This document shows, in pieces, positions 35,004 through 44,116 of a stretch of 64,000 bases of DNA. Made by a program: the position numbers and the translations under genes. Where the stretch lies: NCBI RefSeq assembly GCF_002214525.1, contig NZ_CP015104.1, positions 930,001-994,000 on the forward strand. The letters run 5' to 3'. The stretch comes from Thermococcus sp. P6 (GTDB lineage Archaea; Methanobacteriota_B; Thermococci; Thermococcales; Thermococcaceae). Within the stretch, counting starts at the first letter, position 1. Each line of letters starts with the position of its first letter. The notes under the pieces are model-generated. The model had not been told where the DNA came from. It did not search any database and worked only from the letters and a program-made list of their open reading frames with translations.

Positions 35004-35045
35004 CTCTGGAACCTTTGACGGGGACTTTAAAAGCCTGTGTCCGCC

Positions 35046-36092
35046 TCAGGCCCTCCCCAGTAAAAGGGAGACATAGCCGTAGAGGTGTAGAACGAGGTAG
35101 AAGACCGCCCAGAACCACAGAAGGAGCGGGAAGAGGAGGAGGTTCAGGATCCTCCCGCCCTCGAAGAGCGTGGCCGGAAGCATCGTGGCCGTCTCAAACA
35201 ACCACCAGAGGACGAAGAGCCCGGGCCGACCGGTAATTAGAAGGAGGGGAATGAGCAGGTCGAAAAGCGCCACGACATCCGAGAGGAGCAGGAAGGTCAG
35301 CTCTTTGGTGAAGCCGCCGCCGAGGTTCTTCAGATCGCCGAGGAACCAGCGTTTTCTCTGTTTCCAGAGGGTCGAGAGGCTCTTCGGCATCTCGGTCCAG
35401 ACCCTTGCGCGTGGAGCGTAGACGACCTTTCCGAGGGTTTTAACGGCCTTTGTAGTGGCGTAGTCCTCGACGGCATCATCAACGAAACCCCCGATCCTCT
35501 CCAGAGCTTCCCTCCTGAAGGCCGCTACGGGGCCCGGGGCGAGGCTCAGGTCCTCGAGCTCCTTAGCTTGTCTGAACATCGCTATCCTCAGGTGCTCGAC
35601 ATCCTGGGCCATCTCGAGGAAGGAGCTTCCCCTCACCCTGACGCTCCCGCCGACGCCGAGGACATCGTCCGAATGGAAGCGCTTCACGAGTTCCCTGAGG
35701 GCTTTCGGCTCGAGGCTGCTGTCCGCGTCCGTGGTTACGATTACCTCCCCCGATGCCCTTGAGAGACCGAAGTTGAGGGCCTCCGCCTTGCCGCCGTGTT
35801 CCTTCTTGTAGACCCTGAGCCGGGGGGAGGTGAGGGAGCGTGCCACCCTGAGGGTATCGTCGTCGCTCCCGTCGTCCACGAGGATAACCTCAAAATCGGG
35901 GTAATCCTGTGAAAGGGCCGATTCAAGAGCTTTAAGGACGTTTTTTTCCTCGTTGTAGGCCGGGATGAGTATGGAAACCCGGGGGGTCCAGTCCCTCGTT
36001 GCGTAACCCCTCAAAAGACCCTTGAGGTAACCGAGAAAGAAGTATCCGTCCCACAGGATGACTATGAGCAGGCAGGGGAGGAGGGGATTCAT
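35046..36092 (-). CDS. Processive GT2 glycosyltransferase, membrane bound
   Basis: This 348-residue protein has an N-terminal membrane helix, a GT2 domain with VSILIPAYNEEKNVLKALES, VDDGSDDDT, TTDADSS (DxD), VEDYATT and the QRKRWFLGD motif of processive synthases. Two to three C-terminal membrane helices follow. This layout matches cellulose/hyaluronan/N-acetylglucosamine synthases. It may extend a surface polysaccharide or act in glycolipid or glycoprotein assembly. There are no sugar-related neighbours, so the product is open. Confidence 0.9.
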   Translation of the reverse strand: MNPLLPCLLIVILWDGYFFLGYLKGLLRGYATRDWTPRVSILIPAYNEEKNVLKALESALSQDYPDFEVILVDDGSDDDTLRVARSLTSPRLRVYKKEHGGKAEALNFGLSRASGEVIVTTDADSSLEPKALRELVKRFHSDDVLGVGGSVRVRGSSFLEMAQDVEHLRIAMFRQAKELEDLSLAPGPVAAFRREALERIGGFVDDAVEDYATTKAVKTLGKVVYAPRARVWTEMPKSLSTLWKQRKRWFLGDLKNLGGGFTKELTFLLLSDVVALFDLLIPLLLITGRPGLFVLWWLFETATMLPATLFEGGRILNLLLFPLLLWFWAVFYLVLHLYGYVSLLLGRA

Positions 36093-36123
36093 GTCCCTGA
36101 CTTCGGCGGGGGATTTTTAACCT

Positions 36124-36393
36124 TTATTCGAGGATCCTGTACCTGATCACGTACCTCCCGTGCTCGAAGCCGTCCATCTCACCCTTGAGAACCTCCACGG
36201 GCTCGATCTTAAGCCCGAAGTCCATGGCCTCCCACTTTATGTCCTCGAAGTAGTCGTACAGGCCGCAGGTCGCACAGAACGAGCCCGAGAACTCGATGAT
36301 GGCTTCTCTCCCTTCCACCCTGAGTATCCTCGCCCGGGCCTCGCTCCCGTGGAGTTCGTTGAACTCCTTTACGATCCTTTCCAGGGGCTTCAT
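36124..36393 (-). CDS. Small CxxC protein, NifU-C-terminal-like
   Basis: This 89-residue soluble protein has a single CxxC in SGSFCATCGLYDYFED (about residues 36-51), preceded by two beta strands (RARILRVEGREAIIEFSG). The order strand-strand-CxxC-helix resembles the NifU C-terminal scaffold domain, but the usual spacing is not exact and I cannot assign it. GGTGGAAAG precedes the ATG. It is divergent from the Lhr helicase gene and 31 bases upstream of the glycosyltransferase. Confidence 0.7.
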   Translation of the reverse strand: MKPLERIVKEFNELHGSEARARILRVEGREAIIEFSGSFCATCGLYDYFEDIKWEAMDFGLKIEPVEVLKGEMDGFEHGRYVIRYRILE

Positions 36394-36482
36394 CTTTCCA
36401 CCAAATTTGGTTCTCCATTGGGCTTAAAAAGTTTATTAGATTAACCGAATAGTTTAAAAACCAAAAACCAGAACGATCACCG

Positions 36483-39077
36483 ATGGGGGAAGAGAGGATA
36501 CGCTTTGCCGAGAGGGAATACGGGGACGAGGAGATATTCGAAATACTGAGCGAGCCGGTTAGGGAGTGGTTCAAAGGGAAGTTCGGAACCTTCACCCCTC
36601 CCCAGCGCTATGCCGTCGTGGAAATCCATAAGGGTGAAAACGTGCTCATCTCCTCACCCACAGGTTCCGGAAAGACCCTCTCAGCTTTTCTATCGGCGAT
36701 AAACGAGCTCATACTCCTGGGCAGGGAGGGAAGGCTCGAGGATAAAATCTACGTGCTCTACGTCTCACCGCTGAGGGCCCTTAACAACGACATCAAAAGG
36801 AACCTCGAGGTCCCCCTGAGGGAGATAAGGGAAGTCGCGAAAGAGCTCGGTCAGGAACTCCCCGAAATCAGGGTGGGGATAAGAACGAGCGATACGTCGA
36901 GCTATGAAAAATCCCGGATGCTGAAGAGGCCTCCCCACATTCTAATAACAACACCCGAGAGCCTCGCGATAGCCCTCAACGCACCCAAGTTCCGCGAGAG
37001 GCTCAGGACGGTAAGGTACCTCATCGTGGATGAGGTTCACGCGCTGGCCGAGAACAAACGGGGAACCCACCTTTCGCTCAGCATCGAGAGGCTCGCCGGC
37101 TGGAGCGAGGAGGGTTTCGTGAGGATAGGGCTTAGCGCCACGATCCATCCCCTTGAGGAAGTGGCGAAGTTCGTGTTTGGCTTCGACGATAACGGGGAGC
37201 CCAGACCGGGTCTTATAGTTGACGTAAGCTTCGCCAAGCAGACCGAAATAAGGGTTGAGAGCGTGGTGGACGATCTCATCTACACCGATGCGGGAACGTT
37301 AAGCAACGCCCTTTACAGGCGCCTCGCGGAGCTCATAAGAAAGCATAAGACGACGCTCATCTTCACCAACACGAGGAGCGGTGCCGAGAGGGTGGCATAC
37401 AACCTGAAGAAGCGCTATCCCGAGTTCGAGGGCCTTGTAGAGGCGCATCACTCAAGCCTCTCGAGGGACGTCCGGCTCGATGTGGAGGAGAAGCTCAAGA
37501 GGGGCGAGCTGAGGGCCGTCGTCACTTCAACGAGCCTTGAACTCGGTATAGACATAGGAACGATAGACCTCGTCGTCCTCATAGGCTCACCGAAGAGCGT
37601 CAACCGGGCCCTGCAGCGCATAGGACGGTCGGGCCACAGGCTGCACGACGTCAGCAGGGGCATAATACTGGCCCTTGATAGGGATGACCTCGTCGAGGTT
37701 ACGGTTCTGGCCCACAACGCCAGAAACCGAAGGCTGGACAGGGTAAGGATACCCCGGAATCCGCTCGATGTTCTGGCTCAGCACCTCCTCGGAATGGCCC
37801 TAAACAGGGTATGGGAGGTGGAAGAAGCCTACAGAGTAGTGAAGCGCGCCTATCCCTACAGGGATCTTCCCTTTGAGGACTTCATGAGCGTTCTGCGCTA
37901 TTTAGCGGGTGAATACGTGGGGCTCGAGGAGAGGAAGGTCTACGCAAAGATATGGCTCGAGGACGGGAAGTTCGGAAGGCGCGGTAAGATGACGAGGGTG
38001 ATCTACTACATGAACACGGGCACGATACCCGACGAGGCAAAGATCAGGGTTTACACAGTCGATAAACAGTTGATCGGGACGGTTGAGGAGGAGTTTGCGG
38101 AAAGACTGATGCCAGGGGACGTCTTCGTTCTGGGGGGGAGAACCTACGAGTTCTTAAGGAGCAGGGGGAACAGGATATACGTGGTCCCCCGCGAGGGGGC
38201 GAAGCCCACGATTCCGGCGTGGTTCTCGGAGATGCTCCCCCTGAGCTTTGATCTGGCCCTTGACGTTCAGCGCTTTAGGGGGGAAATAGCCGGGCTCCTC
38301 AAAAACCCCCGGGCCGAGCGTTTCCTGATGAAGAAGTACGGCATAGATCTAAGGGCCGCGAGGGCCATTCTGGCCTACTTCCGTGAGCAGGAGAAGTACT
38401 CAACTATCCCGGATGAGCGAACGGTTCTGGTGGAGGAGGTTCTCGGAGATAAACGCAACAGGTACTTCTTCCATACCCTGATAGGACGGAGGGCCAACGA
38501 TGCCCTGAGCAGGGCCTTTGCGTACCTCGTGAGCGAGAGGAAGGGAACGAACGTTGGAGTTGCCATAAACGACAACGGTTTCGCCCTTATCCTACCTTCC
38601 GATAAAAGGCTGACTGAGGAGGAACTGCTGGAGCTCTTCAGGATCGCGGACCTCCGGGAGGTTCTCAAAAACGCCCTTGACAACACCGAGCTCCTGAAGA
38701 GACGCTTCCGTCACGTTGCCAACCGCGGATTGCTCATCCTCAGGAGGTACGTGGGGCGGAGGAAGAGGCTTGGCAGACAGCAGGTCATGGCGGTTACACT
38801 GCTGAAGGTCCTCAGGGAGAACCATCCCGGATTTCCCCTCCTCAGGGAGGCCTACAGGGAGATAACCGAGGACAGCATGGACGTTGAGAACGCGGAGTTC
38901 TTCCTCAATCTGGTGGGGGAGGGTAGGGTAAGGATCGTTGTGGAGCACCACGAACTTCCGAGCCCCTTTGCCTTCAACCTCGAGGCGATAGGCTCGAGCG
39001 ACGTGGTCCTGATGGAGGACAGGAGGGAGATGATAAAGCAGCTCCACAGAAGGATAATGGCCATGATATCAGGGTAG
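36483..39077 (+). CDS. Lhr-type DEAD/H-box superfamily 2 helicase
   Basis: This 864-residue ATP-dependent helicase has motif [14 protein letters not shown] near residue 58, [13 protein letters not shown] (Ia), DEVH (II), LSAT (III), [18 protein letters not shown] (IV region), [17 protein letters not shown] (V) and QRIGRSGHR (VI). A long C-terminal winged-helix and Lhr-core domain follows. Lhr family helicases act on forked DNA or DNA:RNA hybrids during repair. There is no ribosome site; a TATA element (AGTTTAAAAACC) lies about 25-30 bases before the ATG, indicating a leaderless transcript. It overlaps the convergent KaiC-like gene by 9 bases. Confidence 0.93.
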   Translation: MGEERIRFAEREYGDEEIFEILSEPVREWFKGKFGTFTPPQRYAVVEIHKGENVLISSPTGSGKTLSAFLSAINELILLGREGRLEDKIYVLYVSPLRALNNDIKRNLEVPLREIREVAKELGQELPEIRVGIRTSDTSSYEKSRMLKRPPHILITTPESLAIALNAPKFRERLRTVRYLIVDEVHALAENKRGTHLSLSIERLAGWSEEGFVRIGLSATIHPLEEVAKFVFGFDDNGEPRPGLIVDVSFAKQTEIRVESVVDDLIYTDAGTLSNALYRRLAELIRKHKTTLIFTNTRSGAERVAYNLKKRYPEFEGLVEAHHSSLSRDVRLDVEEKLKRGELRAVVTSTSLELGIDIGTIDLVVLIGSPKSVNRALQRIGRSGHRLHDVSRGIILALDRDDLVEVTVLAHNARNRRLDRVRIPRNPLDVLAQHLLGMALNRVWEVEEAYRVVKRAYPYRDLPFEDFMSVLRYLAGEYVGLEERKVYAKIWLEDGKFGRRGKMTRVIYYMNTGTIPDEAKIRVYTVDKQLIGTVEEEFAERLMPGDVFVLGGRTYEFLRSRGNRIYVVPREGAKPTIPAWFSEMLPLSFDLALDVQRFRGEIAGLLKNPRAERFLMKKYGIDLRAARAILAYFREQEKYSTIPDERTVLVEEVLGDKRNRYFFHTLIGRRANDALSRAFAYLVSERKGTNVGVAINDNGFALILPSDKRLTEEELLELFRIADLREVLKNALDNTELLKRRFRHVANRGLLILRRYVGRRKRLGRQQVMAVTLLKVLRENHPGFPLLREAYREITEDSMDVENAEFFLNLVGEGRVRIVVEHHELPSPFAFNLEAIGSSDVVLMEDRREMIKQLHRRIMAMISG

Positions 39078-39773
39078 CGAGATAATCCGATCCTTGTAGA
39101 CGACTATTCCCCTATTGGTTATCTCATAGGGCCTCATACTGTGATCGAAGCTGCTTCCCCTGAACTTCAGGATTCTCAGCCCGCGGTAGAGCGTCCCCTG
39201 TATGTCGAAGGCCCTCATCTCCATAACGCCGCTGACGAGGTATTCTTCGATGTCCGTTTTATGTAACTCCGACGTCATGAGAACCGTTATTCCCCTCTTG
39301 CTCATGCTCTTCACGAAACCAAGGAAGGCCCTTCTGTAATCCTTCTCCTCTGGAGACGTGATTTTCAGCATGCTTATTGGATCGAGGATGATCCTTCTGT
39401 AGGGCCTGAGTTGGAGCTCCTCCAGTATGGCCTTCGTCATCTTTTCCATACTGCTCGCGAAGGACTCGAAGAAATCATTAACGAGGACGTAGCGTTCGGA
39501 GGTCGGGGTCGCGTCTATGATGGTGAGCCTTATGTCGTTCACCCTGAAACCCATTCTGCTCATGTCCGGTTTCAGGTTATCGATGGGCTCCTCAAGGGTA
39601 ACGTAAAGAACGTCCTCGCCGTTGGCTATTCCCGCCATGGCAAAGTGCATCGCCAGAGTGGTCTTCCCCGTTCCGGGGGCACCCTTCACGAGGTAGGCCC
39701 TCCCCGGTATCAGACCCCCGTGGAGCATGGCATCGAGTCCCGGGATACCCGTTGAGATCCGTTCGTCGCTCAT
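39069..39773 (-). CDS. KaiC/RadA-like single-domain ATPase
   Basis: This 234-residue RecA-fold ATPase has [27 protein letters not shown], Walker [10 protein letters not shown] at about residues 32-40, the catalytic-type glutamates in VTLEEP, and Walker [10 protein letters not shown]. The C-terminal strands [11 protein letters not shown] are typical of archaeal KaiC-domain proteins. Such proteins are abundant in Thermococcales and mostly uncharacterised; some take part in signalling or archaellum control. Its promoter carries unusual 16-bp tandem repeats. Confidence 0.9.
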   Translation of the reverse strand: MSDERISTGIPGLDAMLHGGLIPGRAYLVKGAPGTGKTTLAMHFAMAGIANGEDVLYVTLEEPIDNLKPDMSRMGFRVNDIRLTIIDATPTSERYVLVNDFFESFASSMEKMTKAILEELQLRPYRRIILDPISMLKITSPEEKDYRRAFLGFVKSMSKRGITVLMTSELHKTDIEEYLVSGVMEMRAFDIQGTLYRGLRILKFRGSSFDHSMRPYEITNRGIVVYKDRIISLP

Positions 39774-39794
39774 CGTTCCCCCCGATCTTCAACT

Positions 39795-39842
39795 TTTCGA
39801 TATAAGAACATTTCGATGTAGGAACCTTTCGAGGTTTTAAAA
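39795..39842. repeat. Three 16-bp tandem repeats over the KaiC-like promoter
   Basis: Units TTTCGATATAAGAACA (39795), TTTCGATGTAGGAACC (39811) and TTTCGAGGTTTTAAAA (39827) all begin TTTCGA at 16-base spacing. The first two match at 12 of 16 positions. On the minus strand the first unit includes a TATA-like TTATATCG about 27-34 bases before the KaiC-like start. This could be a multi-site operator. Confidence 0.55.
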
Positions 39843-39844
39843 AA

Positions 39845-41683
39845 TTAAAGGTTCCTGAGGACAAAGGCCAGAAGGTCCGTCAGTTCCCTCGCCCTCGTTT
39901 CGGGCGATGCTCCCATGTGGCCGCTCATCGTCTCGACCCGCAGGTAAACCGGGGCACCGAGCTCCTTCAGCCGGGCGAAGAACTTGAAGGCATGGCCGGG
40001 ATGGACGCGGTCGTCGTGAAGGCCCGTGTATATCAGGGTTGGCGGGTACTTGGCGGGCCTGACGTTGTGGTAGGGGGAGTACCTCAGGAGAAACTCCCTG
40101 TCCTTCGGATCATCGGGGTTTCCGTACTCGGGGATCCAGACGCTCCCGATGTAGAGCCTGTGGAACCTGAGCATGTCTATGACCGGGTAGCCTATCAGGG
40201 CCGCGTCCATAACGTCGGGCCTTCTGGTGAGCGTTGCGGAAACGAGCAGCCCCCCGTTGCTTCTGCCCCACGCGGCGATTCTATAACCCCTGCCCCTGAA
40301 CCTCTCGAGAACCGCTATGAAATCTTCAAAGACGTTCTCCTTTCTCTCCCTCATTCCATCGCGATGCCAGTCCTCGCCGTACTCGGAACCACCGCGGAGG
40401 TTGGGCATTACGAAGCTCCCCCCGCGCTTGAGGAACGGTATGACCTGCGGGAAGAACCTTGGCGTGAGGGAGATGTTGAAACCGCCGTAGCCGAAGGCCC
40501 AGACCTTCTTTTCGTCTCCCCTTCCCTTCACGTGGAAGTAGTGGATCCTCGTGCCGTCCCTTGAAGGTACGAAATCCTCCTCAACTGTGAAGTCGCCCTC
40601 GACTTTAACTTCCTCCAGAGTTTTGAGATTTCCATCAAAGCTGTAGAGCCTGTAGGGAACTGTGAAACTCTCGTACTTTAAAAGAACCCTCTCCCCGTCG
40701 CCGTCGAGAGGATAAACGCTGCCCGGAGTTTCGAAGGTTATCTCGTCGAGCCTCTCCCCTTCGAGGGAGTAAACCTCGAGCCGGTGGCTGGCGTGCACGA
40801 GTCTGCCGGCTAGGATCCTCCCGCGCGTTATAACGGCCCACTCAAGCGGAAAATCGCCCTCGGGAATCACTTCCACCCCTTTATCCTCGATGCGGACGAC
40901 CTTTCCCAGACCCCCCCCTTCCTTCGTGAGGATGTAGGGCCGGCCGTTGAGGACATCGATCGGTGTGGCCGGAACATCGGAGGAGTAGACCTTTCTCCAT
41001 TCCCCGGGTCTTTCAATGGGTCCAGCGTACACGTCCGCCCGGTTCCAGCCGAAGGTTACCGTCAGGAGGGCCCACTTCCCGTCGGTGCTCTTCTTCAGCG
41101 AGAGAAAGTAACCGGAACCGAGGCCCTCGCCGAAGACCATTTTCTCCCCGCTCCCGTCCTTGAAGAAGAGCCTTACAGCGGGTGCCTTCACGCCGTCGGG
41201 CGTTTCTCCATGTCTGTAGAAGCGGGAGAAGTAGAATCCTTCCTCCGTGAACGTCACGTTCCAGACGGAGGTGAGCTCGTCTATGAGTTCTCCGCTCTCG
41301 AGATCCACGATCCGGGTGGTTCCTTCGTCGGCACCGCCTATCGAGAAGCTGTAGGCAAGGAACTGCCCCTTCCTGTCGACGTTGAAACCCTGCAGAAGGA
41401 CCTCCTTTCCGATCTTCCTTTCGAGTTCTCTGGAGTTAACGACCTCCTCCCCTTCAAGCCATCGAATGACCTGCTCCTTTCCCCGCCGGTACATCGCCAG
41501 AATTCCCCTCTCCGTGAGATTCGCATCGTAGAGAGTGGGCATGGAATAGTACTTCCAGACCTCAGGGAACAGCTCCACGCTCAGGTCACCCACGAACTCC
41601 CTGAAGCGCCTGTTCTCCTCCTTCACAAGCCTTAGAAGGCGCTCGTCCTCAAGGTTCTCCATCCAGAGGTAGGGATCCTCCAT
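39845..41683 (-). CDS. Prolyl oligopeptidase (S9A)
   Basis: This 612-residue serine peptidase cleaves after proline in short peptides. It has N-terminal PYLWMENLEDER, a seven-bladed beta-propeller region (about residues 60-370), and an alpha/beta-hydrolase domain with the nucleophile in AAWGRSNGGLLVSA, acid LHDDRVHPGHAFKF and His in SGHMG. There is no signal peptide, so it is intracellular. GGTGGTTCG precedes the ATG. It complements the prolidase at 9-10 kb. Confidence 0.95.
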   Translation of the reverse strand: MEDPYLWMENLEDERLLRLVKEENRRFREFVGDLSVELFPEVWKYYSMPTLYDANLTERGILAMYRRGKEQVIRWLEGEEVVNSRELERKIGKEVLLQGFNVDRKGQFLAYSFSIGGADEGTTRIVDLESGELIDELTSVWNVTFTEEGFYFSRFYRHGETPDGVKAPAVRLFFKDGSGEKMVFGEGLGSGYFLSLKKSTDGKWALLTVTFGWNRADVYAGPIERPGEWRKVYSSDVPATPIDVLNGRPYILTKEGGGLGKVVRIEDKGVEVIPEGDFPLEWAVITRGRILAGRLVHASHRLEVYSLEGERLDEITFETPGSVYPLDGDGERVLLKYESFTVPYRLYSFDGNLKTLEEVKVEGDFTVEEDFVPSRDGTRIHYFHVKGRGDEKKVWAFGYGGFNISLTPRFFPQVIPFLKRGGSFVMPNLRGGSEYGEDWHRDGMRERKENVFEDFIAVLERFRGRGYRIAAWGRSNGGLLVSATLTRRPDVMDAALIGYPVIDMLRFHRLYIGSVWIPEYGNPDDPKDREFLLRYSPYHNVRPAKYPPTLIYTGLHDDRVHPGHAFKFFARLKELGAPVYLRVETMSGHMGASPETRARELTDLLAFVLRNL

Positions 41684-41722
41684 CGAACCACCGTTGAGAT
41701 AACGGCCGTAACGTTGATAAAA

Positions 41723-42802
41723 CTATCGGCGAGATTCCAGCCCTGCCCTCTCAAGGACCTCCCGTGCCGAGGTTCCGAAGATGGGCTTACCCTCAAGGAG
41801 AAGGAGGCATCTCGTTCCCGGTTTTTTCTTCGCCTCTCGAAGCAGAAGGTCGAAGATGTCCTCGGGGGCACCGAAGGTTATCCTCCCGTTCCTCAGGACG
41901 GCCACGTTCTCCCGGTCTGCTCCATAGGGCATGGGAGGGGAGCATGCGAGGATGGCGTTATCGCCCACCTTCTCCATCACCAAGCTCAGTTCCTCGTAAA
42001 TCCGCCACCTCAGGGCTGGAACGTCCCGCCATGCGTTCTGGTTCACCGGGCAGGGGCCGTGGCCGAGGGGGATCCCGTACCTTATGCCCATCGTAACGAA
42101 CCTCTTTGCCTCCCGAACGGACTTCTCAAGTGGCCTTCCAAGGGCGAGGTTCGCGGTTATCGCCGCCGAGAAGGAGCAGCCGGTCCCGTGGGTGCAGCCC
42201 CTCAAAAGGGGTCCCCTGTATTCTCTGTATCTCCCGTTGTGGTAGAGAACGTCCACCGCCTCGTTGAGGCGGAGGTGTCCACCCTTCACCACCGCCGCCC
42301 CCGCCCCGAGCTCCTCCACGATGAACCTCGCCGCCCTTCTGGCATCCTCCAGGCCTTTTATTTCGATCCCTGTGAGGCGCTCGGCTTCCGGGACGTTGGG
42401 GGTTACCACGGAGGCGAGGGGTATCAGGCGATTTTTGAGCACCTCCACGGCGTCTTCCTCGAGCAGTGCCCTTCCGCTCGTTGCTACCATGACGGGATCG
42501 ACGACCAGAGGGAAGCTGTACTTCTCAACTGCCTCAGCTACGGTCCTGACTATGGCCCCGTTGCCCAGCATCCCGGTCTTTGCGGCATCAACGCCGATAT
42601 CTTCAACCACCGCCTCAATCTGGCCCGCCACCACCTCGGGGGGTACGCCGTGGATTGCCCGCACCTCGAGGGTGTTCTGGGCCGTTACGGCCGTTACAGC
42701 AACGAGCCCGTGAACGCCGAAGGAGGCGAAGGTTTTGAGGTCGGCCTCTATTCCGGCCCCTCCCCCGCTGTCGCTCCCGGCTATCGTCAGGGCCGTTCTC
42801 AT
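41723..42802 (-). CDS. thiD: HMP/HMP-P kinase ThiD with shortened ThiN-like C-terminus
   Basis: Residues 1-255 are ThiD, phosphorylating hydroxymethylpyrimidine twice in thiamine synthesis (ALTIAGSDSGGGAGIEADLKTF, DPVMVATSG, LTPN-like VVTPNVPEAERLTG, VVKGGH, GTGCSFSAAI). Residues 256-359 resemble the start of a ThiN domain (VGDNAILACSPPMPYGADRENVAVL, FGAPEDI, SAREVLERAGLE) but stop short of the usual length of roughly 430-450 for ThiD-ThiN. Only 39 bases separate its end from the next gene, with no remnant. It overlaps thiE by 4 bases, so the ThiE product can supply TMP synthase activity. Confidence 0.9.
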   Translation of the reverse strand: MRTALTIAGSDSGGGAGIEADLKTFASFGVHGLVAVTAVTAQNTLEVRAIHGVPPEVVAGQIEAVVEDIGVDAAKTGMLGNGAIVRTVAEAVEKYSFPLVVDPVMVATSGRALLEEDAVEVLKNRLIPLASVVTPNVPEAERLTGIEIKGLEDARRAARFIVEELGAGAAVVKGGHLRLNEAVDVLYHNGRYREYRGPLLRGCTHGTGCSFSAAITANLALGRPLEKSVREAKRFVTMGIRYGIPLGHGPCPVNQNAWRDVPALRWRIYEELSLVMEKVGDNAILACSPPMPYGADRENVAVLRNGRITFGAPEDIFDLLLREAKKKPGTRCLLLLEGKPIFGTSAREVLERAGLESRR

Positions 42803-43413
42803 CCCATCACCTCGCGTTTGAGCTCCATGGTGGCCCTCTTAACGTCGGGGGCCCCAACCACGGCCGAGATAACCGCCACCCCGCTAACGCCGAGCCTTAC
42901 AACGTCCCTCACGTTCTCGCGGTTTATCCCGCCTATCGCCACCACCGGGAGTCGGGTCACCTTCAGGACCGCCCTGAGGCCGTCGAGGCCTATGTAACGT
43001 GCGTCCGGCTTCGTGCTCGTGGGAAACACCGCCCCCACGCCGAGGTAATCGGCCCCCTCCCTCTCGGCCCTCAGAGCTTCCTCCGGGGTGCGAACGGAGG
43101 CCCCGATGATGAGACCGGGGGCGATCTTCCTCACAAGAGGGACGGGCATGTCTTCAGGCCCCAGGTGAACGCCGTCCGCATCCACGGCGAGGGCAACGTC
43201 CACCCTGTCGTCCACGAAGAAGAGGGCATCGTAATCGAGCGTGAGCTTTCTGAGCTTCTTCCCGACCTCGACCATCTCCCTCGTGGGGGCGTCCTTTATG
43301 CGCATCTGGATCGCGGTTGCTCCCCCCTCCAGAGCGTCCCGGACGGTCGATACCTCGTCCCTCAGCCGCCTGTCGGTTATGACGTAGAGTTTTAGTCTCT
43401 CCCCCAGGTCCAT
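42799..43413 (-). CDS. thiE: Thiamine-phosphate synthase ThiE
   Basis: This 204-residue TIM-barrel joins HMP-PP and thiazole phosphate to thiamine monophosphate. Key segments are LYVITDRRL, GATAIQMRIKDAPTREMVE, FFVDDRVDVALAVDADGVHLGPEDMP, IGASVRTPEEALRAEREGADYLGVGAVFPTSTK and AIGGINRENV. GGTGAGGGT precedes the ATG. A TATA box (GGTTATAAAAATC) lies about 30 bases upstream. It forms a thiE-thiD operon. Confidence 0.97.
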   Translation of the reverse strand: MDLGERLKLYVITDRRLRDEVSTVRDALEGGATAIQMRIKDAPTREMVEVGKKLRKLTLDYDALFFVDDRVDVALAVDADGVHLGPEDMPVPLVRKIAPGLIIGASVRTPEEALRAEREGADYLGVGAVFPTSTKPDARYIGLDGLRAVLKVTRLPVVAIGGINRENVRDVVRLGVSGVAVISAVVGAPDVKRATMELKREVMG

Positions 43414-43483
43414 ACCCTCACCTTAGCCCCCTAAGGCCCGATTTTTATAACCCTTTCCTTTAATCCTATGATTAAGTTATGCA

Positions 43484-44083
43484 TCAAAGGAGGACGCAGA
43501 GCAGATCGAAGAGGACCGACCCAGACCAGTGGAGCAGGAAGCTCGGCAGAAAGCTCCCGCTCCTGAGGTCGAGCTTTGAAAAAACTATCCCGGCCACAAA
43601 GGAGTAGGGAACCTCAACCTCCGGCTTGCCGATGTGGGCGAGGGTGTAGGGAACGTTCTGGGCCAGTATCCCGATCCACTCGTTCTTCTTTGCGAGAGGG
43701 AAGAGGAGAAACCCGCGGTAAAATGCCTCGTGAGAGAACATTATCACCCCGATGGCCAGTTCTTTCAGGAAAAAATCGGTCCAGTTCGAGTAGGTGAAGT
43801 TCGGGTAGTAGGCCTTCATGGAAGGCACCGTGGTCCCGTAGAGGCTCAGGGGAACCGTGAGGAGGAAGAGCAGCAGGGCCCACCTGTAACCACCCCTGCC
43901 GGCGGTTATCCCGAGCTCGGCCGGTTTGAAGCCGAGGGCGAGGGAAAGGGGGAGAGGGAGGATGAAGTAGAAGAGGAGGTTATAGCCCGCCCACCGGAAG
44001 ATTCCACCTCCGGCGTGGCGGAGCAGGAGGATGAAGGGCATCATCGAGATGTAGAGAACCCACGGGTTCCTTCTGAGCCTCAT
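43484..44083 (-). CDS. CPBP-family intramembrane metalloprotease
   Basis: This 199-residue membrane protein has about six hydrophobic helices and CPBP (CAAX prenyl protease-like) motifs: HEAFYRGFLL (the second Glu and Arg of EExxxR, with the first Glu replaced by His), QNVPYTLAHIGKP (His) and a C-terminal FLLHWSG. Archaeal members have no known CAAX substrates, so the target is unknown. It appears leaderless, with a TATA-like CTTTTATTCC about 25 bases before the ATG. Confidence 0.85.
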   Translation of the reverse strand: MRLRRNPWVLYISMMPFILLLRHAGGGIFRWAGYNLLFYFILPLPLSLALGFKPAELGITAGRGGYRWALLLFLLTVPLSLYGTTVPSMKAYYPNFTYSNWTDFFLKELAIGVIMFSHEAFYRGFLLFPLAKKNEWIGILAQNVPYTLAHIGKPEVEVPYSFVAGIVFSKLDLRSGSFLPSFLLHWSGSVLFDLLCVLL

Positions 44084-44116
44084 GGAGAAAAGTTGGGGGA
44101 AGGGAATAAAAGCCTT

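Noticed and set aside
41714-42997. Long plus-strand open frame of 427 codons opposite thiD and thiE
   Set aside because: It lies antisense to two well-recognised thiamine genes in a GC-rich genome where antisense frames stay open. No protein motif and no ribosome site.
43414-43483. TPP riboswitch before thiE
   Set aside because: The gap to the neighbouring gene is only 70 bases with a TATA box about 30 bases before the start, leaving no room for the aptamer in the leader.
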